The notes under the pieces were generated by a model. That model was given only the letters and a program-made list of their open reading frames with translations, searched no databases and was not told where the DNA came from. Positions 42,101 to 53,095 of a stretch of 64,000 nucleotides of DNA are shown here, piece by piece. Every line of letters begins with the position of its first letter. Positions within the stretch are counted from its first letter, which is position 1. The DNA comes from Morinoia aosen (taxonomy: Eukaryota; Arthropoda; Malacostraca; Amphipoda; Talitridae). The DNA lies in contig CM059562.1 of the NCBI GenBank assembly GCA_030386875.1, forward strand, positions 26,219,000 to 26,282,999, given 5' to 3'. The position numbers and the translations under genes are program-made.

Positions 42101-45100
42101 ATTGCTTAAGCATACAAATGTCAATGAAAGGGCTAATGCTAACAAATCGTTCATCTACCATTGTCCATAACATTCTTTTCACACAATGAAAGTCCATGGA
42201 GCAACACAAACATCATAACTCCTTTTCAAGGTGTACAATGGCTTCAAGATTCTATCTCATTAATAGGATAGACAGTGTACTTTGTATATCGGAGTGTGGG
42301 CATTACCCACAGAGCACTTGACATGAAAGTTTTCAAACATGCCCATTGTAGAAAAAAGGTAAGTTATACTTTGGGTCATGAAAATTCTTTCAGTTTTCTA
42401 AACATCTCTGCACTCAAGAATTTCTGTACACCCTTAATATCAAACACTTAGTGATAAAAATATTTTAACCATTTGTGCATTTTTCTCCACTCATAATGAA
42501 AGAAAACCTAAATGAGACATTGAATCAAAATTGTTAGTGTTACACAGTAGACACTTGAATCCCTATGTTCAAATATTAGGGATCAGTTACAAATATGTAC
42601 AAGAAGTTGTAACACACAATTCACTGGTATTTTTTATGCTCATATTCAACAAGAGTGAAAAAATTTTCCGCAAATGCCTGCAGCCCTGCCACACCTTTGT
42701 TCACAAATTTATACCTGTGACAGAATGCACAAGATGACAAGGAATTAGAGCTCTGCAACAGCCAAAGAGGCAGGCACCTGAGAGTATGAAGGATGGAGCT
42801 GGGCCTGCTGGAGGGTGAGCAATGGAGGTGGCTTGGACTCGTGCACCAATAACAGACGAGGCCATGCTTCCCGACGTAGCTCATCTGCAAGTACAGGATG
42901 AAAAATGGGTTAATTCAGCAAAAATTACAATAAAGTTGAGTAATTCAACAACCATAAAAATCATGTGGAATTTACATTACACTAATGTGCCAGTGGCACA
43001 CACTGCCTCATGGCCCGTCGGTTTATATTATCTGAAAACCAGAGTAACCAAATATGATTGGAGGGAGTTGAGTGGCGCGCTCATTGGGAGCGGGTCAACG
43101 CTGGTCCTTTAACCCTTTAAGGCCTAAGTGGACTCTATGGTCCTCTTTCAAAAATAGCCTCAATATATTGTATTTCTTGTACAATTAGTTCCCTAATATT
43201 TTCTTTGGAGTTCACTACCGAGTGGCAGTTCATTCTTCATCCTGATATCAGTGACTGCCTGATGCTGGCGCCAGTTAAGTGACGGTGGTTGTGATGACGG
43301 TAATATGAGTACAAAAATTTTGATGTTAAAGGGTTAATGCCCATAACATTAGGCTGAACTTAGCTCGGCTGGGCAGGGGCATGTCTTTCACTCGCAAACT
43401 CTCATGTGAATAGATTGTGAAAAGAGTGAATGTAGCATTTGGTCTTGTTTGCCAATCACAGATCACTGTCTAGTTACTTTGTGACTTTGTCCCACGTGCC
43501 TCCTATTAACAATTTAAATCAGTGTAGACTCATAGGTAGGAATTTAATCTGTTGTATGGCTGTTCCTACACTCAGCATTCAGCCGTAAATTGCATTGAGC
43601 ACATAACTAATTTTTTTCCCTTCATAATCACAGTCAAAGAGTGGTTGCAAGCTAGACATTGAACTGTTAAAGCAACGCACCACAACATGTAGTTTCTCTC
43701 AATCGTGTGCTTACCACGTAGTGTAGTTCCTTTATTACTAAGTGAGTTTGTTGTATTGTTGCATGATTTAAGCAATTGAATCTCATAATTATGTTTAGGT
43801 CAGGATTGCATGTGCATCAGGATTGATCACTTGCACACATATAAAGTATCTCAGAAGCCTTTATCTTAGAATAAACTGTTTTTAGCCATTACATTATTTT
43901 CTTGATGCTAATCCGCATGCATTTTATAAGGTGGTTGGTTGTGCAAAAATGGCATGTTTATTGGCATACCTTTATGCAAGGGCAAGACTCGGTGAGCTTG
44001 TGGCAATCAATTCCCATGAAGGTGTGTTGACACGATCATAGAGTGCGCGCGTGAGGAGTGAAGAGAGGCACAAGCCTCGCCCATTTTCTCTTGCTTCAGG
44101 CGCATTTACTTGCTCAAAAACACGCGTATTTAGTTGCGCCATCCTTTTCTTAATGACTCTGGCCAGCGCCATGGTGACGAGCATAATCCTCGCTGTCATT
44201 GAGCAATTAAATGCACCTGAAGCGAGAGCAAGTAGGTGGGGCTTGAGTTTCTCTTCACTGTTCAGGCGCACACTCAATAATTGTGTGAACAGGCATTTAA
44301 TTATTAGTATATAGACAGAAGACAGTCTTATAAGAAGCAAATAAATTCAAGAGTAGCTAGAGAGATAGCACACATAACCCTAAACCACAACACTGATAAA
44401 TCATTTTCCATTACCAGTACTGGCACGAAAAAAAAAAAACTAAGAAATAAAGCTGAATTTCTACTTAATAAATACAAAAATGAACGCAAAATTGTGCTTA
44501 TGCCAACTGAGTCAACCTTTTGACCAGAAGAGATCTGAACACAAAATTCATATTTCTGCAACCGAAACAACTGAAAAATCTTACTCACATGCTTGAATTG
44601 ATGATTTAAATTTTAGATTAAATGTATTAATTTTAGGACTTACTATCAAGATCTTTTTTTTAAATATCATCCCACATATAAGCTGTGATGAAACTTGACA
44701 CCAAATGGTTGCACTGATTGTAACAACCTTGAAATAAACTTTATAATGCCCACTTTTAGTTTTTTGAACATATCAAATCAAAGAAACCATAAGAATTTTT
44801 TCCATCATTTTCTAAGCATTTAAATCTACATGAACAACAGTAAGCCTCTAAAAACCCACCAGAATTAGGCATTTTTGAATATGTAACAAAGATGAAGAAA
44901 TTAAATACATAGAAATGAAATATTTTCAAACTACCTCTTCTCAGAGAAAGGAAAAACTGATATAAAATAATTCACACCAGCTCATACACTGAAATGAGTT
45001 TGACTAGCTAAATAGGTGAGGAAATATTCTCAAAGACAGAAATCCCAAGAATGCATGAACTGCAATACAGCTCATTTCCCCCCAATCAGAGATTTATTCT

Positions 45101-48100
45101 AAAGATTTAACAATCAATTTTGTGATCAATTTATTTGGTATGATAAATGAAAGTTCATAAATAGTTCAACAATAATGTTCAAAAGTTTGGTTGTACACTT
45201 AAGGCACTTCTAAAAAAATTCGATAGCTTTCATATTGAGTGATTTATACCATATTTTGTATGTTAATACTCGTACGTTTTGAGTGTTGTACCTTTCACAT
45301 AAGTTCTCAATTATTTAAACATTTTTCAAAAAATTTTCGTTTCTCAACTAAATGAATGTGTCCAACCAACTTACAGAAAAGTTTTTTGAATTTAGTTCAT
45401 TCAGATGCCTTTATATACACACACATGTTATTTACAATGTGAAGCTAGTACAAGCAGATCAGATTTCAAGTTAGTTGAAGCCTCTGTAACCACAAAAAAG
45501 ATGCTTCAAAAAGAAGAAAGCACAATTTAGTACAGTATTAAAGAAACCAAGATCAATGAAAAAGGTGCATTTCTCTGCAAAATCCCAGTACATAGAAATA
45601 GCAAGTTAAGGAGGTTATGAAACAAGATTCAAGAAGAAAGTAATAGGTGCTAAGAACAAGACAGCAGTGAATCAAAAAATGATGATCTGAAACAAAACAC
45701 TAAACCTATTTCAACAAAAAGAAGGCCTACCTAAACTTTAGCTTAGGACCTCTCATAATCCCCCTGGGAGCACTTATTACCATAGGTGCAATAGTTGTAT
45801 CCCTCTGAGATGAGCAAGTAAAAACATTCAGGAATTATGACACACAGCATAAGCGTCTCCTCTGTGCACCATAGTTCCAGAAGGCAATCAGGCAGGCACC
45901 AATCAAAATATTTATTAAAGATTCACATGTTTAGCTCCAACTTTTGCCCATAATGGTAAAAAAAATTTCATACAAATGAGAGGAAAATGTATATTGCGAC
46001 TAATTCAATTTTACTTGTTCTTGTTCACTCAAAGTCTGCTCAGACAGGCCTCACTGACTGGAAACTTTTACAAGGCAATTGGAACTAAAAACCCAGCTCC
46101 CATCAGTTAGTGGGTAGCTAAATCACTGGCAGTGAATAAGAAGCCTTAAGCTCAATATAATTCCCCTATATTCAAGTACTGCTATGTTTTTAGTCAAGAA
46201 TAAATCCTGGCTTAATGAACACAAACTGCAAATTTAAAACACCAAGAAAACTTGCCAATTAGAATTATTACATTCACTTGAGACAACTATTGAATGATTA
46301 AGCCCAGAAGGAGTGGAATGCATGCAGCTTCACTCACTGCATGAAATGAGGTAAATTCAACTATAGTACATCTACACAAAGCTGAAAATTTTCAGTTTCA
46401 AGTTTTGGCCATTGAATTGCCTATAATTGATGAGACCTTAGTTTATTGCACTCAAGGGAATAGAATTGTATTTGTTTTAACACTGCAAGTTATTCATGGG
46501 TCACACACTAGAAATGGACTCTCCAAGAAACCTTTAAAATAGGAAGGTCAATAATTAGGGAGAATGCAGGATATCAAAATAAGCCATTCATCTCCAATAA
46601 TGATGCAGCCATTGAAGATTATTTCCAACTATGGTCACAACATTATGACTGCTTCTCTGCTTTAGCTGGCTGCTCTAAAATTTATTGATAGCCATTTGTA
46701 TACTTTTCTCCCCAAAGTAGTGAATTTTATTTTGTAATGATGCGGCGGTGGTAAAACCAGGAATATAATAATAATTTGTAATGATGCAATGTAAGTTCAC
46801 CCGCTCCAAGGACAAAGATTGCAACTTGAAAAAAATAAATTTCCAAGTAAGAAATGGCTTAAGAACTATGTTTTATTCATATTCTTTGAATTTTTAAAAC
46901 ATTATTTGTACAGCTCAAATAATATAACCAGTTTAATAAATAATCCATATTACCCTTCTTGAGAACAAAACATTTCAATACTATGCACACAATGTATGAT
47001 AAATTAGCGAGCAAAAATATGTATATGTATTCAATGACTGGAAAAGCTCTCCAATGGCCTGCAGAGCTCTTTCAAGTGGCTACTGGGATTCTGAGCAGCC
47101 TAATAACCAGCACCAAAGCTCAAAACTCATTTGGTCTTAACTCACACACTCGTTCTGCTGATTGCAATGAATTGACCCTAAAACTTGCTCATAGCTGGTT
47201 TATGTATCTCATAACTAGGCACTTCATGAGACCAAGTTACAACCTGAGTTATCAAAATCAAATCATCCTCACAGTTCTGCTCCAAATTTGTCATCTCCAA
47301 CATCAACTTCATGAGCACTAGCTTCAATTCTGCATGAGTTATCTAGGAACTGCCCAGTCAAAATGAAACAGAAGATATGCTATGATGACTTGTTTCTCAA
47401 AGTCAGACTTTAGTGCCATCTGATGACATTTCTAACTTACATGAACTCTTTGAAGTAAATGAGTTTGATATTACAAACTATAAATATGAAGGTATAATTA
47501 GCCTAGTCCTGGTTACTGTCATAGAAGTCTAAACTTCAGTATCAGTTATTTAACAATAGATCAATGTTTATCATTGATTAGTTATATCAGTGGAAAATAT
47601 ATGTACCTAATTTTTTTGTCTCAACTTCAATTCCAAAAAAAGCTCAAATTTTGAACTAGATTCATATATCCATCATTTACAACAGTTCAGTTACACTGAC
47701 GTAGTTTAAAATGTGAAAATTAATATTCACCCACTGAAAAATTCTAAAATAATTCAAAACTGAAAGAAATGTCTCATGAAAAACCTGTTTTGGATAAACT
47801 TGTTTCACTGCAATCCTACCCAAGACACTGTAGCCAACCCATATTCATAAGACATAATGGAGGTTTGTCTAAAACTGCAACAAGGAAATATTCATAATAG
47901 GTCAGAACGAATGGAAACAGTTAACTCATTTTAAACTGATGAAATAAGATAGCTGATGCCACCACCAAAACTCCAAAACAACACAGCCTTAGTATTTTAT
48001 ATTGATACTAAACTAACACATTTTACTTCTACACTGACCGATACTTGTTAAGGAACAGCCACCAATTTACAATAAGGAACATAAAACCCACCTGTGATAA

Positions 48101-48953
48101 ATCCATCATCCTCTTCAGCATACCGCTGCACAGTGTCAAGCAGAGGCTCCTCAAGTGCAGCTTTTATCTTCTCAATTTTCCACTGCTGTTCTGAAGTAAG
48201 CTCCACTGAATGTCCATTCTGGTCATCTCCATTTTTCATACAGCTTACTTCCAAATCATCACAACCAGCTGACTCCTGACTGGATGAACATTCTTGATTT
48301 CCACTGATCAAATGGCAATTTTTCTCAGGAAAGATATCATGGCCATCACTTCTTTCTAATGAGGCAAATTCAGTGGAGAAATCACTTACAGGTCTCAAAG
48401 GAGAACTATGGCTATCATTGAATTTCTCTATAGATTTCACTCCATTCTTGTTATCTTTTACTGGTAAATTAACCTTCGTGACACACTTTTCCAAGGCCTC
48501 TAATTTTTTGTTTTCATTACTACAAGGTAAGGCATTTGTATCCTCTGCAGACTCTAAGCTGATTATCTTTTCATTTCTCTCTACTACAGACTTAGGTGGT
48601 TTATCTTCACTAGTCTCAGCTTCATGTAAATCTAAGTTTTCTAAATTATCAATGGGGTCAATTGCTTCCCTTTTCAATGCAAAAAAAGCATCATTAGAAC
48701 TTAACCTAGTAGTGCACTTGGAATACTTGCTCTGTGAGTCTTTTTCATCTGTAAGACTTCCATTTTCAGAAGAATCATTAGAAGATTGCCCAATACACAC
48801 AGGTGGAACTTCACTGAGATGTTCTGAGTTGGAGTCACACATCCCATTCACCAGAATCTCTCCTTCTCTTGCATTGTTGAGATCACACCTGACATTACCA
48901 GGACCATCTTCATCACTAGAATGTGCATTCATATGTCTATCATGGGTGGTCAT
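36150..48953 (-). CDS. TBC1D20: TBC1D20, Rab GTPase-activating protein, seven coding exons
   Basis: Minus-strand exons 48953-48092, 42884-42778, 41926-41789, 40715-40522, 39650-39434, 37840-37731 and 36405-36150 join in phase to 627 residues. TBC1D20 is an ER-anchored GAP for Rab1 and Rab18. TBC landmarks: TDELRREAWPRLL at about 287-299; arginine-finger motif VVMDVERT (Arg 330); glutamine-finger YYQGYHD (Gln 369); then MFCLPWLITWYAH and YRHVVRLYDFLLA. The C-terminus has one membrane segment (about 587-605), as in the family. Unusual: the human protein has about 403 residues, and here exon 1 alone encodes 287, of which the first about 240 are an acidic, Ser/Asp/Glu-rich, probably disordered extension absent from vertebrates. 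The ATG at 48953 lies six bases after a UTR acceptor with a long pyrimidine run. The last acceptor (CGGCAG, 36406) has a weak pyrimidine tract but a CTAAC branch-like site. Identity is firm. Confidence 0.93.
36406..37730. other. TBC1D20 intron 6
   Basis: Nothing recognised except TTAACCCTTTACGTC at 36511, which resembles one terminus of the TTAA element G but lacks a partner nearby. Short frames here are noise. Confidence 0.4.
37920..38255 (+). mobile_element. SINE-like family copy h, antisense in TBC1D20 intron 5
   Basis: Matches from GAATTAGTGCTCCCAGGAGA to AAGGAGGTTTTGGCTT, somewhat diverged, with a longer middle (CGCTGGGGATCTTGTGGGAA). The only clear copy antisense to its host gene. Confidence 0.65.
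38256..39433. other. TBC1D20 intron 5, remainder
   Basis: No repeat or credible frame seen. The exon 5 donor (GTGAGT, minus) is at 39433. Confidence 0.4.
39845..40075 (-). mobile_element. SINE-like family copy i (partial), TBC1D20 intron 4
   Basis: Minus-strand match to the 3' half: GAAAGGAAGGAGGAAAGCAC (complement of the CCTTCC block) and AAGAACAAGG...TCTGTGCATCG. Sense relative to TBC1D20. Confidence 0.55.
41084..41424 (-). mobile_element. SINE-like family copy j (complete), TBC1D20 intron 3
   Basis: Flanked by GAATGAATGAACAG (41070-41083) and GAAATGAATTGACAG (41425-41439), an imperfect 14-15 bp duplication. Minus orientation, sense with the gene. The 5' end reads CTCATGGATATAAC on minus instead of the CCCCTCAGG start, so the first bases have decayed. 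Confidence 0.7.
41927..42777. other. TBC1D20 intron 2
   Basis: 850 bp without recognisable repeat. Donor (GTGCCT) and acceptor (GGTCAG) on minus. Confidence 0.45.
43109..43337. mobile_element. Small TTAA element G (229 bp)
   Basis: Begins TTAACCCTTTAAGGCC and ends with the complement of TTAACCCTTTAACATC, a 12-bp perfect terminal inverted repeat beginning at TTAA. Non-coding. In TBC1D20 intron 1. Confidence 0.65.
43338..44019. other. TBC1D20 intron 1, nothing recognised
   Basis: No repeat or ORF supported. Confidence 0.4.
44020..44305. mobile_element. Foldback element with about 105-bp arms
   Basis: The left arm (about 44022-44130: GTGTTGACACGATCATAGAG, AGTGAAGAGAGGCACAAGCC, CTTGCTTCAGGCGCATTTAC) is the diverged complement of the right arm (about 44195-44302). 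The loop is about 65 bases. The palindrome creates mirrored frames of 87 and 122 codons on opposite strands, neither real. Target duplication not recognised. Confidence 0.65.
44306..45479. other. TBC1D20 intron 1, nothing recognised
   Basis: AT-rich. The 86-codon minus frame at 44328-44588 has no features. Confidence 0.4.
45480..45812 (-). mobile_element. SINE-like family copy k, TBC1D20 intron 1
   Basis: Minus-strand copy, sense with the gene. From the 5' side on minus: GAGGGATACAACTATTGCAC, then TAAGTGCTCCCAGGGGGATT, and GAAGGAGGTTAC-type tail sequences near 45480. Target duplication unclear. Confidence 0.7.
45813..48091. other. TBC1D20 intron 1, proximal 2.3 kb
   Basis: No repeat, TTAA pair or credible protein. 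The 120-codon plus frame at 46959-47321 has no family features and is antisense to the intron. The exon 1 donor (GTGGGT, minus) is at 48091. Confidence 0.4.
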
Positions 48954-49015
48954 TGTATACTGAAAAAAAGAAAAAAAAATTGTATATCAAGCAATAACAG
49001 CATTCAATAGATTTC

Positions 49016-50187
49016 TTAAGGGCACGGTTTGGGTCTATTTTCAGATTATGGTCATTTTTCAGTTTATAAACTCATCCTATAGAGATTTTTCTTGCGCATC
49101 CAATGATATAATTGGCTTTCAAGTACGTCAATCGGTTAGTCTTCTGTACGGGGTAAAAGACGCGCACTAGTGTGACCTTGGGGAGCGCCAATGGATGGGT
49201 GACCTCCCTCTTTCCCCCCCCCCATTATGAGCCAGTATTGAGTGTTTCTCTACTGGAATAGCAAGAGAGTTCATTCATGGCCTAACTTGAAATGCTTTCG
49301 TACTCAAACGAAACATCCTATTACTCAGTGATAAATTATGATGGTGTAATTGAGTGTTTGTTTTGAGTCCGGCTGCTGAGTCATCAGCTAATTAGCTGGC
49401 TATGTAAACAGAAACGCCTCCCGGAGTTTTGAAGCTACAGGAATGGCAATTATATCAATCGAAAGGGCTTAAAAAGAACTACAAAGCAATACAGTTTTTT
49501 TTTAAATTTTAGGCAGCATTGAAAAAAAAAATTGTTAAAAAATTAACCCTGTTCTGAAACTTATATTTATTGACTTTTGATATGGATCCTTACCCACTGT
49601 TTTGAAGGTACACAAGAAGGTACAGAATCCCTGATAAGACTCAATTAAAAAATTAGTACAGAATGAAAAAATTTTTTTTTTGGAAAAATGGCTTTTCTGA
49701 ATACTCACCTTCTTGATTTTTGAAAACCTACTCCTCCCACAGTTTTGAAGGTACAGAGATGGCAAGCATACCAATCAATAGCGATTGAAAAGGAAAATAG
49801 ATCCGGTGCAAAAGTTTTTTTGAATTTCAATTCACTTTGAAAATTAGAAGCAAATTATTCAAAAAAGCAGAAAAAGAGGTCATTTTTGGGGAAAAAGTTC
49901 TCAAAATTCCAAAAATCAAATAATCAAAAAACTTTTGCACCGGATCTCTAGACAAGACAATTTGCTATCTAGAGAATATTTTCTGAGTTCTGCGAGTTGA
50001 AAATTGTAGGAGTAGGATTTTCCACAACACATGTGTTTTCATGTTTTAAAAAAAAATCTTATTCACGTATGGTTACGAAAAATTCGCACAAATCAAAAAA
50101 GTTATTAATGACAATTTACATCGACGGTAGATATCTCAGAAAAATATCCGAGAACTTACAGACTTTTACCCCGAACCGTCCCCTTAA
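49016..50187 (-). mobile_element. TTAA-flanked piggyBac-type element B
   Basis: Left TTAAGGGCACGGTTTGGG, right the complement of TTAAGGGGACGGTTCGGG (16 of 18 match). 1.17 kb, non-coding. On the minus strand it aligns nearly base for base with B' (54383-55200), including TCGGATATTTTTCTGAGATA-type, GATCCGGTGCAAAAGTTTTT, GTGGGAGGAGTAGGTTTT and CAGCTAATTAGCTGATGAC blocks. Its right TTAA is also the left TTAA of element C. Confidence 0.85.
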
Positions 50188-50228
50188 CCCTTGCCGACAT
50201 GCTGATATTACCGAAATAGCGCGCAATA

Positions 50229-50945
50229 TTGCCTTTGCTATTTTACTTCCAGCACGCTTATTATTATATATAATTGTTTGAAAATACATGTTGTAGTATA
50301 AAAAAAGCTGCTCTTCACAGTGAAAAAAACAATTTTGAAATAGCTTGTGCCATTTGTGCGATATAAGGTGTAAAAGTCCATAGACTTTTCAAGAAATATA
50401 TTTTTTTAGAAGTGCCATTTTTTTATCTCAACATTTTTCTAATATTTTCATGCTGATTTGTATAGAAAAAGACTTGCTATATCCAATGGTGCTTTTATTT
50501 TTTTCCTGTGACGATTAGATCAGAAGATATGGGCATTTTTTGTATGAAAAATACTCGTTTTTTACTTTGCACAAACATAACCATTTTTGTCTTTGCTATT
50601 TTACTTGTTGTATGCTTATTATAATGGATAATTGTTTGAAAATACGTGTTTTAGTAGAAAAATAGCTGCTCTTTACATTGAAAAAAACAATTTTGAAATA
50701 GCTTGTGCCATTAGTGCGATATAAGGTGTAAAAGTCCATAGACTTTTTTAGAAATATATTTTTTAGAAGTTGAGCTATTTTTTTATCTTGACACTTTTCT
50801 AATATTTTTATGCTGATTTGTATAGAAAAAGACTTGCTGAATCCAATGGTGCTTTTATTTTTTCTCTGCGATAATTAGTTCAAAAGATACGGGCATGTTA
50901 GAATGAGAAATCAATACTATTTTGTACTTAGCCAAAAATATAACT
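50229..50945. repeat. 358-bp tandem duplication in element C
   Basis: Two units (50229-50586 and 50587-50945) with matching TTTGCTATTTTACTT, TAATTGTTTGAAAATAC, TTTTGAAATAGCTTGTGCCA, ATAAGGTGTAAAAGTCCATA and ACTTGCTG(A/T)ATCCAATGG. No coding sequence. Confidence 0.75.
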
Positions 50946-51029
50946 AAACATGTGTTCTACTCTACAAAACAGTGAACTTTTATAGGTTGACCCATTTACT
51001 CGCACAAAAAAATCCACCCAAACACCACA

Positions 51030-51700
51030 CTAAACTTTTATTTTACTAACAACACAGTATAGCAATACGTTCACAGAACAAGCATATGGTAAAAACAGTA
51101 AGCATACTAGTATGTGGATGAATCGGCTGAAAGACATAGAATTTGATATTATGTCATTCCTAAATCTTGAGTCCCTCTTCCATGGTGTTCGAATGTTGCT
51201 AGGGGGATTTAGGCCGAGTAGGATGAGGATCCCGATGCAAGCACGGGCCTCAGCCAAGCTGACATATTTTTGACCACCACGGATTTCTTGTCTCGGCACC
51301 ATGTTACGGTAGTAGCGGTTAGTCTCGCGAGCAATGGTGTCCCAGATGTTATCACCCATGAAGAGCATAAATGCCGCCAGCTCGTCGAAATCATCTCTGA
51401 CATCAATCTGGATGCCTGGGCGTTCAGGCTTGAAAGGCAATGCCACAACAGGTTCATTGTCGGTTTCCTCTCACGGGATCTTTTCTCTTTTACTGAGAGG
51501 CTGCACCAGCCTTGTATATATATTATACATTATATTGCATGGAAGTCCGCCTCCTCTTCCTATATGACCTGCTGCACAATAGCTGAATGGTCGTCATCAT
51601 CCTCATCTGAGTTCTCAAAGCTCTCAAATAATTTTCGTATTTCTTCTGAACCTAGTCTTTGCATTCTTCGCATAGTGACAGTTCCTATCTAGTACACTCT
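51030..51700 (-). pseudogene. piggyBac-like transposase, N-terminal fragment
   Basis: The frame 51446-51030 (minus) shows the start of the DDE_Tnp_1_7 domain: ERPGIQIDVRDDFDELAAFM, then WDTIARETNRYYRN, VSLAEARACIGILILLGLN, RTPWKRDSRFRNDIISNSMS and FSRFIHIL. This corresponds to the PGBD family pattern ETNRYA...FLGLLILMG...YW...I MSRNRFxxILRYLHF. After HIL the sequence becomes unrelated and hydrophobic, so the catalytic Asp residues are lost. Upstream (51447-51700) an acidic RFRR...EDDDDHS-type stretch and SVKEKRSREETDNEP are readable with stops. Dead. Confidence 0.82.
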
Positions 51701-51844
51701 GTATACAAATTAGATATCTGTCCTAGACATAGAAAGAAATGGAAAAGATTACATTAGTAATGTCACAGATAAACATCTATAGATAGCCAGTATTATTATA
51801 ATTATTACTTATTATTACTCTATTGCACACACTGATAAGACATT

Positions 51845-52073
51845 GGGCACTCGAGTGCACAGACTGAGTCGGCGCAATCCTCACAGTAGTGAAAGCTGGC
51901 TACTCGAGTAGACAACAGCCTGCGCAGCACACTACCTACCCTGGGCGCTCGAGTGTACAGACTGAGTCGGCGCGAGCCTCACAGTGAAAGCTGGTTACTC
52001 GAGTAGACACCAGCCTGGCCAGCACACAACCTACCCTGGGCCTTCGAGTGCACAGACTGAGTCGGCGCAGCCC
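51845..52073. repeat. 96-bp tandem repeat, 2.4 units, at the piggyBac subterminus
   Basis: Units start at 51845, 51943 and 52038 with GGGC(A/G)CTCGAGTG(C/T)ACAGAC, CTGAGTCGGCGC, and later the palindrome TACTCGAGTA followed by GACA(A/C)CAGCCTG. GC-rich against its surroundings. The position between transposase start and element end suggests transposase-binding subterminal repeats (inference). Confidence 0.7.
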
Positions 52074-52245
52074 TCTTAATTTTATTGCCTTCTCACCCCT
52101 TACCATCAATTACCACACGCTCTATACTGTGTTCATTCAATAGAGCTTGTGAAGACGATTCTAGTGGTATATGGCAACCCTATATTTCATTCCTTCACCC
52201 CGCGCGACATGCTGTCTACTCGAAAGCCCAGTTAGTCGACGAGGG

Positions 52246-53095
52246 TTAAGGAGAGCATCCCCCTTCAAGATCTTTTTGTTTGTTATTGGACCTAGAGCAA
52301 TGAAATTTAGTATACTGATAGGAAATGCAATTGAAAATCTTATATCTTCTATGAAAAAGTGCAATTTTCTTGAAAAGGAAATGGGAAATCAAAGAAAACA
52401 ACATTTTAGAGGGAGTGGTTCAAAATGCTTCTTTTCCAACAGTTTTTGAGGTAGTGATGAATTTGGTATCATTGGATGCAAAAATATGTGGCCATTCCAA
52501 AAAATAGAATGCTTTTCCCCAAATTTCCGGTTTCAAAGAAAAAAATTGGAGAGCAACTCTAACTCCAAAATTGGAGGGCAACTTCATAGAAAAAATGCTA
52601 ATTGATGACGTCATAACTTAACAAAAAGTAAATGTGAAAAAATTTCTGTGTTTATAAAAGCTCACATTTTTCAGTATCCAATGATACCAAAATCATCACT
52701 GTAGCTCAAAAACTGTAGAAGCATTTTGAAACCCCACATTCCGATCCTCCAAAATAGGCAAAATAGGTACACATAAACAATCTCAACTTTTTGTTGTTAT
52801 TGTTTGTGGGGTCAGCTAAGACACTTAAAATCATTATACAGTAACATACAGACATAGAAGATGACATAGCAATGTTGCGCCATGAAGTAAGAGCCAAGGG
52901 GGAGGTGCAACATGATAAAATACCACTTCCACCTCCCCTCCCTCCCATTCTTCAAACCCCCCGTAGCGGGCGAACGAGCAAATGTACGAACTACATTTTT
53001 CCACAGGATGTACCTGATCTCTTTCACCTCCAATAGCAGCTAAAATCTATTTTTCCCCACATTTCCCACTTTCTGGGGGGGGACGCTGTCCTTAA
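52246..53095. mobile_element. TTAA-flanked piggyBac-type element D
   Basis: Left TTAAGGAGAGCATCCCCC, right the complement of TTAAGGACAGCGTCCCCC (16 of 18). 850 bp, non-coding. Contains an internal inverted repeat: CAGTTTTTGAGGTAGTGATG with TTTGGTATCATTGGAT (52438-52477), mirrored at about 52672-52718. Its left TTAA is the right TTAA of element C. Confidence 0.8.

Larger units (their letters stand above)
50184..52249 (-). mobile_element. piggyBac element C with a transposase remnant
   Basis: Ends TTAACCCTTGCCGAC (50184) and the complement of TTAACCCTCGTCGAC (52249), 13 of 15. The CCCTNG after TTAA resembles classical piggyBac ends. It carries a minus-strand transposase N-terminal part (51700-51030), a 96-bp subterminal tandem repeat on the transposase 5' side (51845-52073) and a 358-bp tandem duplication on the other side. 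The C-terminal catalytic half of the transposase is missing, so it is an internally deleted or rearranged copy. Confidence 0.75.

Noticed and set aside
43972..44340. Overlapping long frames on both strands
   Set aside because: Created by the inverted repeat at 44020-44305; no protein features.
48373..48963. 196-codon plus-strand open frame
   Set aside because: Exactly antisense to TBC1D20 exon 1; an open mirror frame is expected from its Ser/Glu-rich codon use.
51845..52073. CRISPR-like array
   Set aside because: Units of about 96 bp are contiguous tandem repeats without unique spacers, in eukaryotic DNA inside a piggyBac element.
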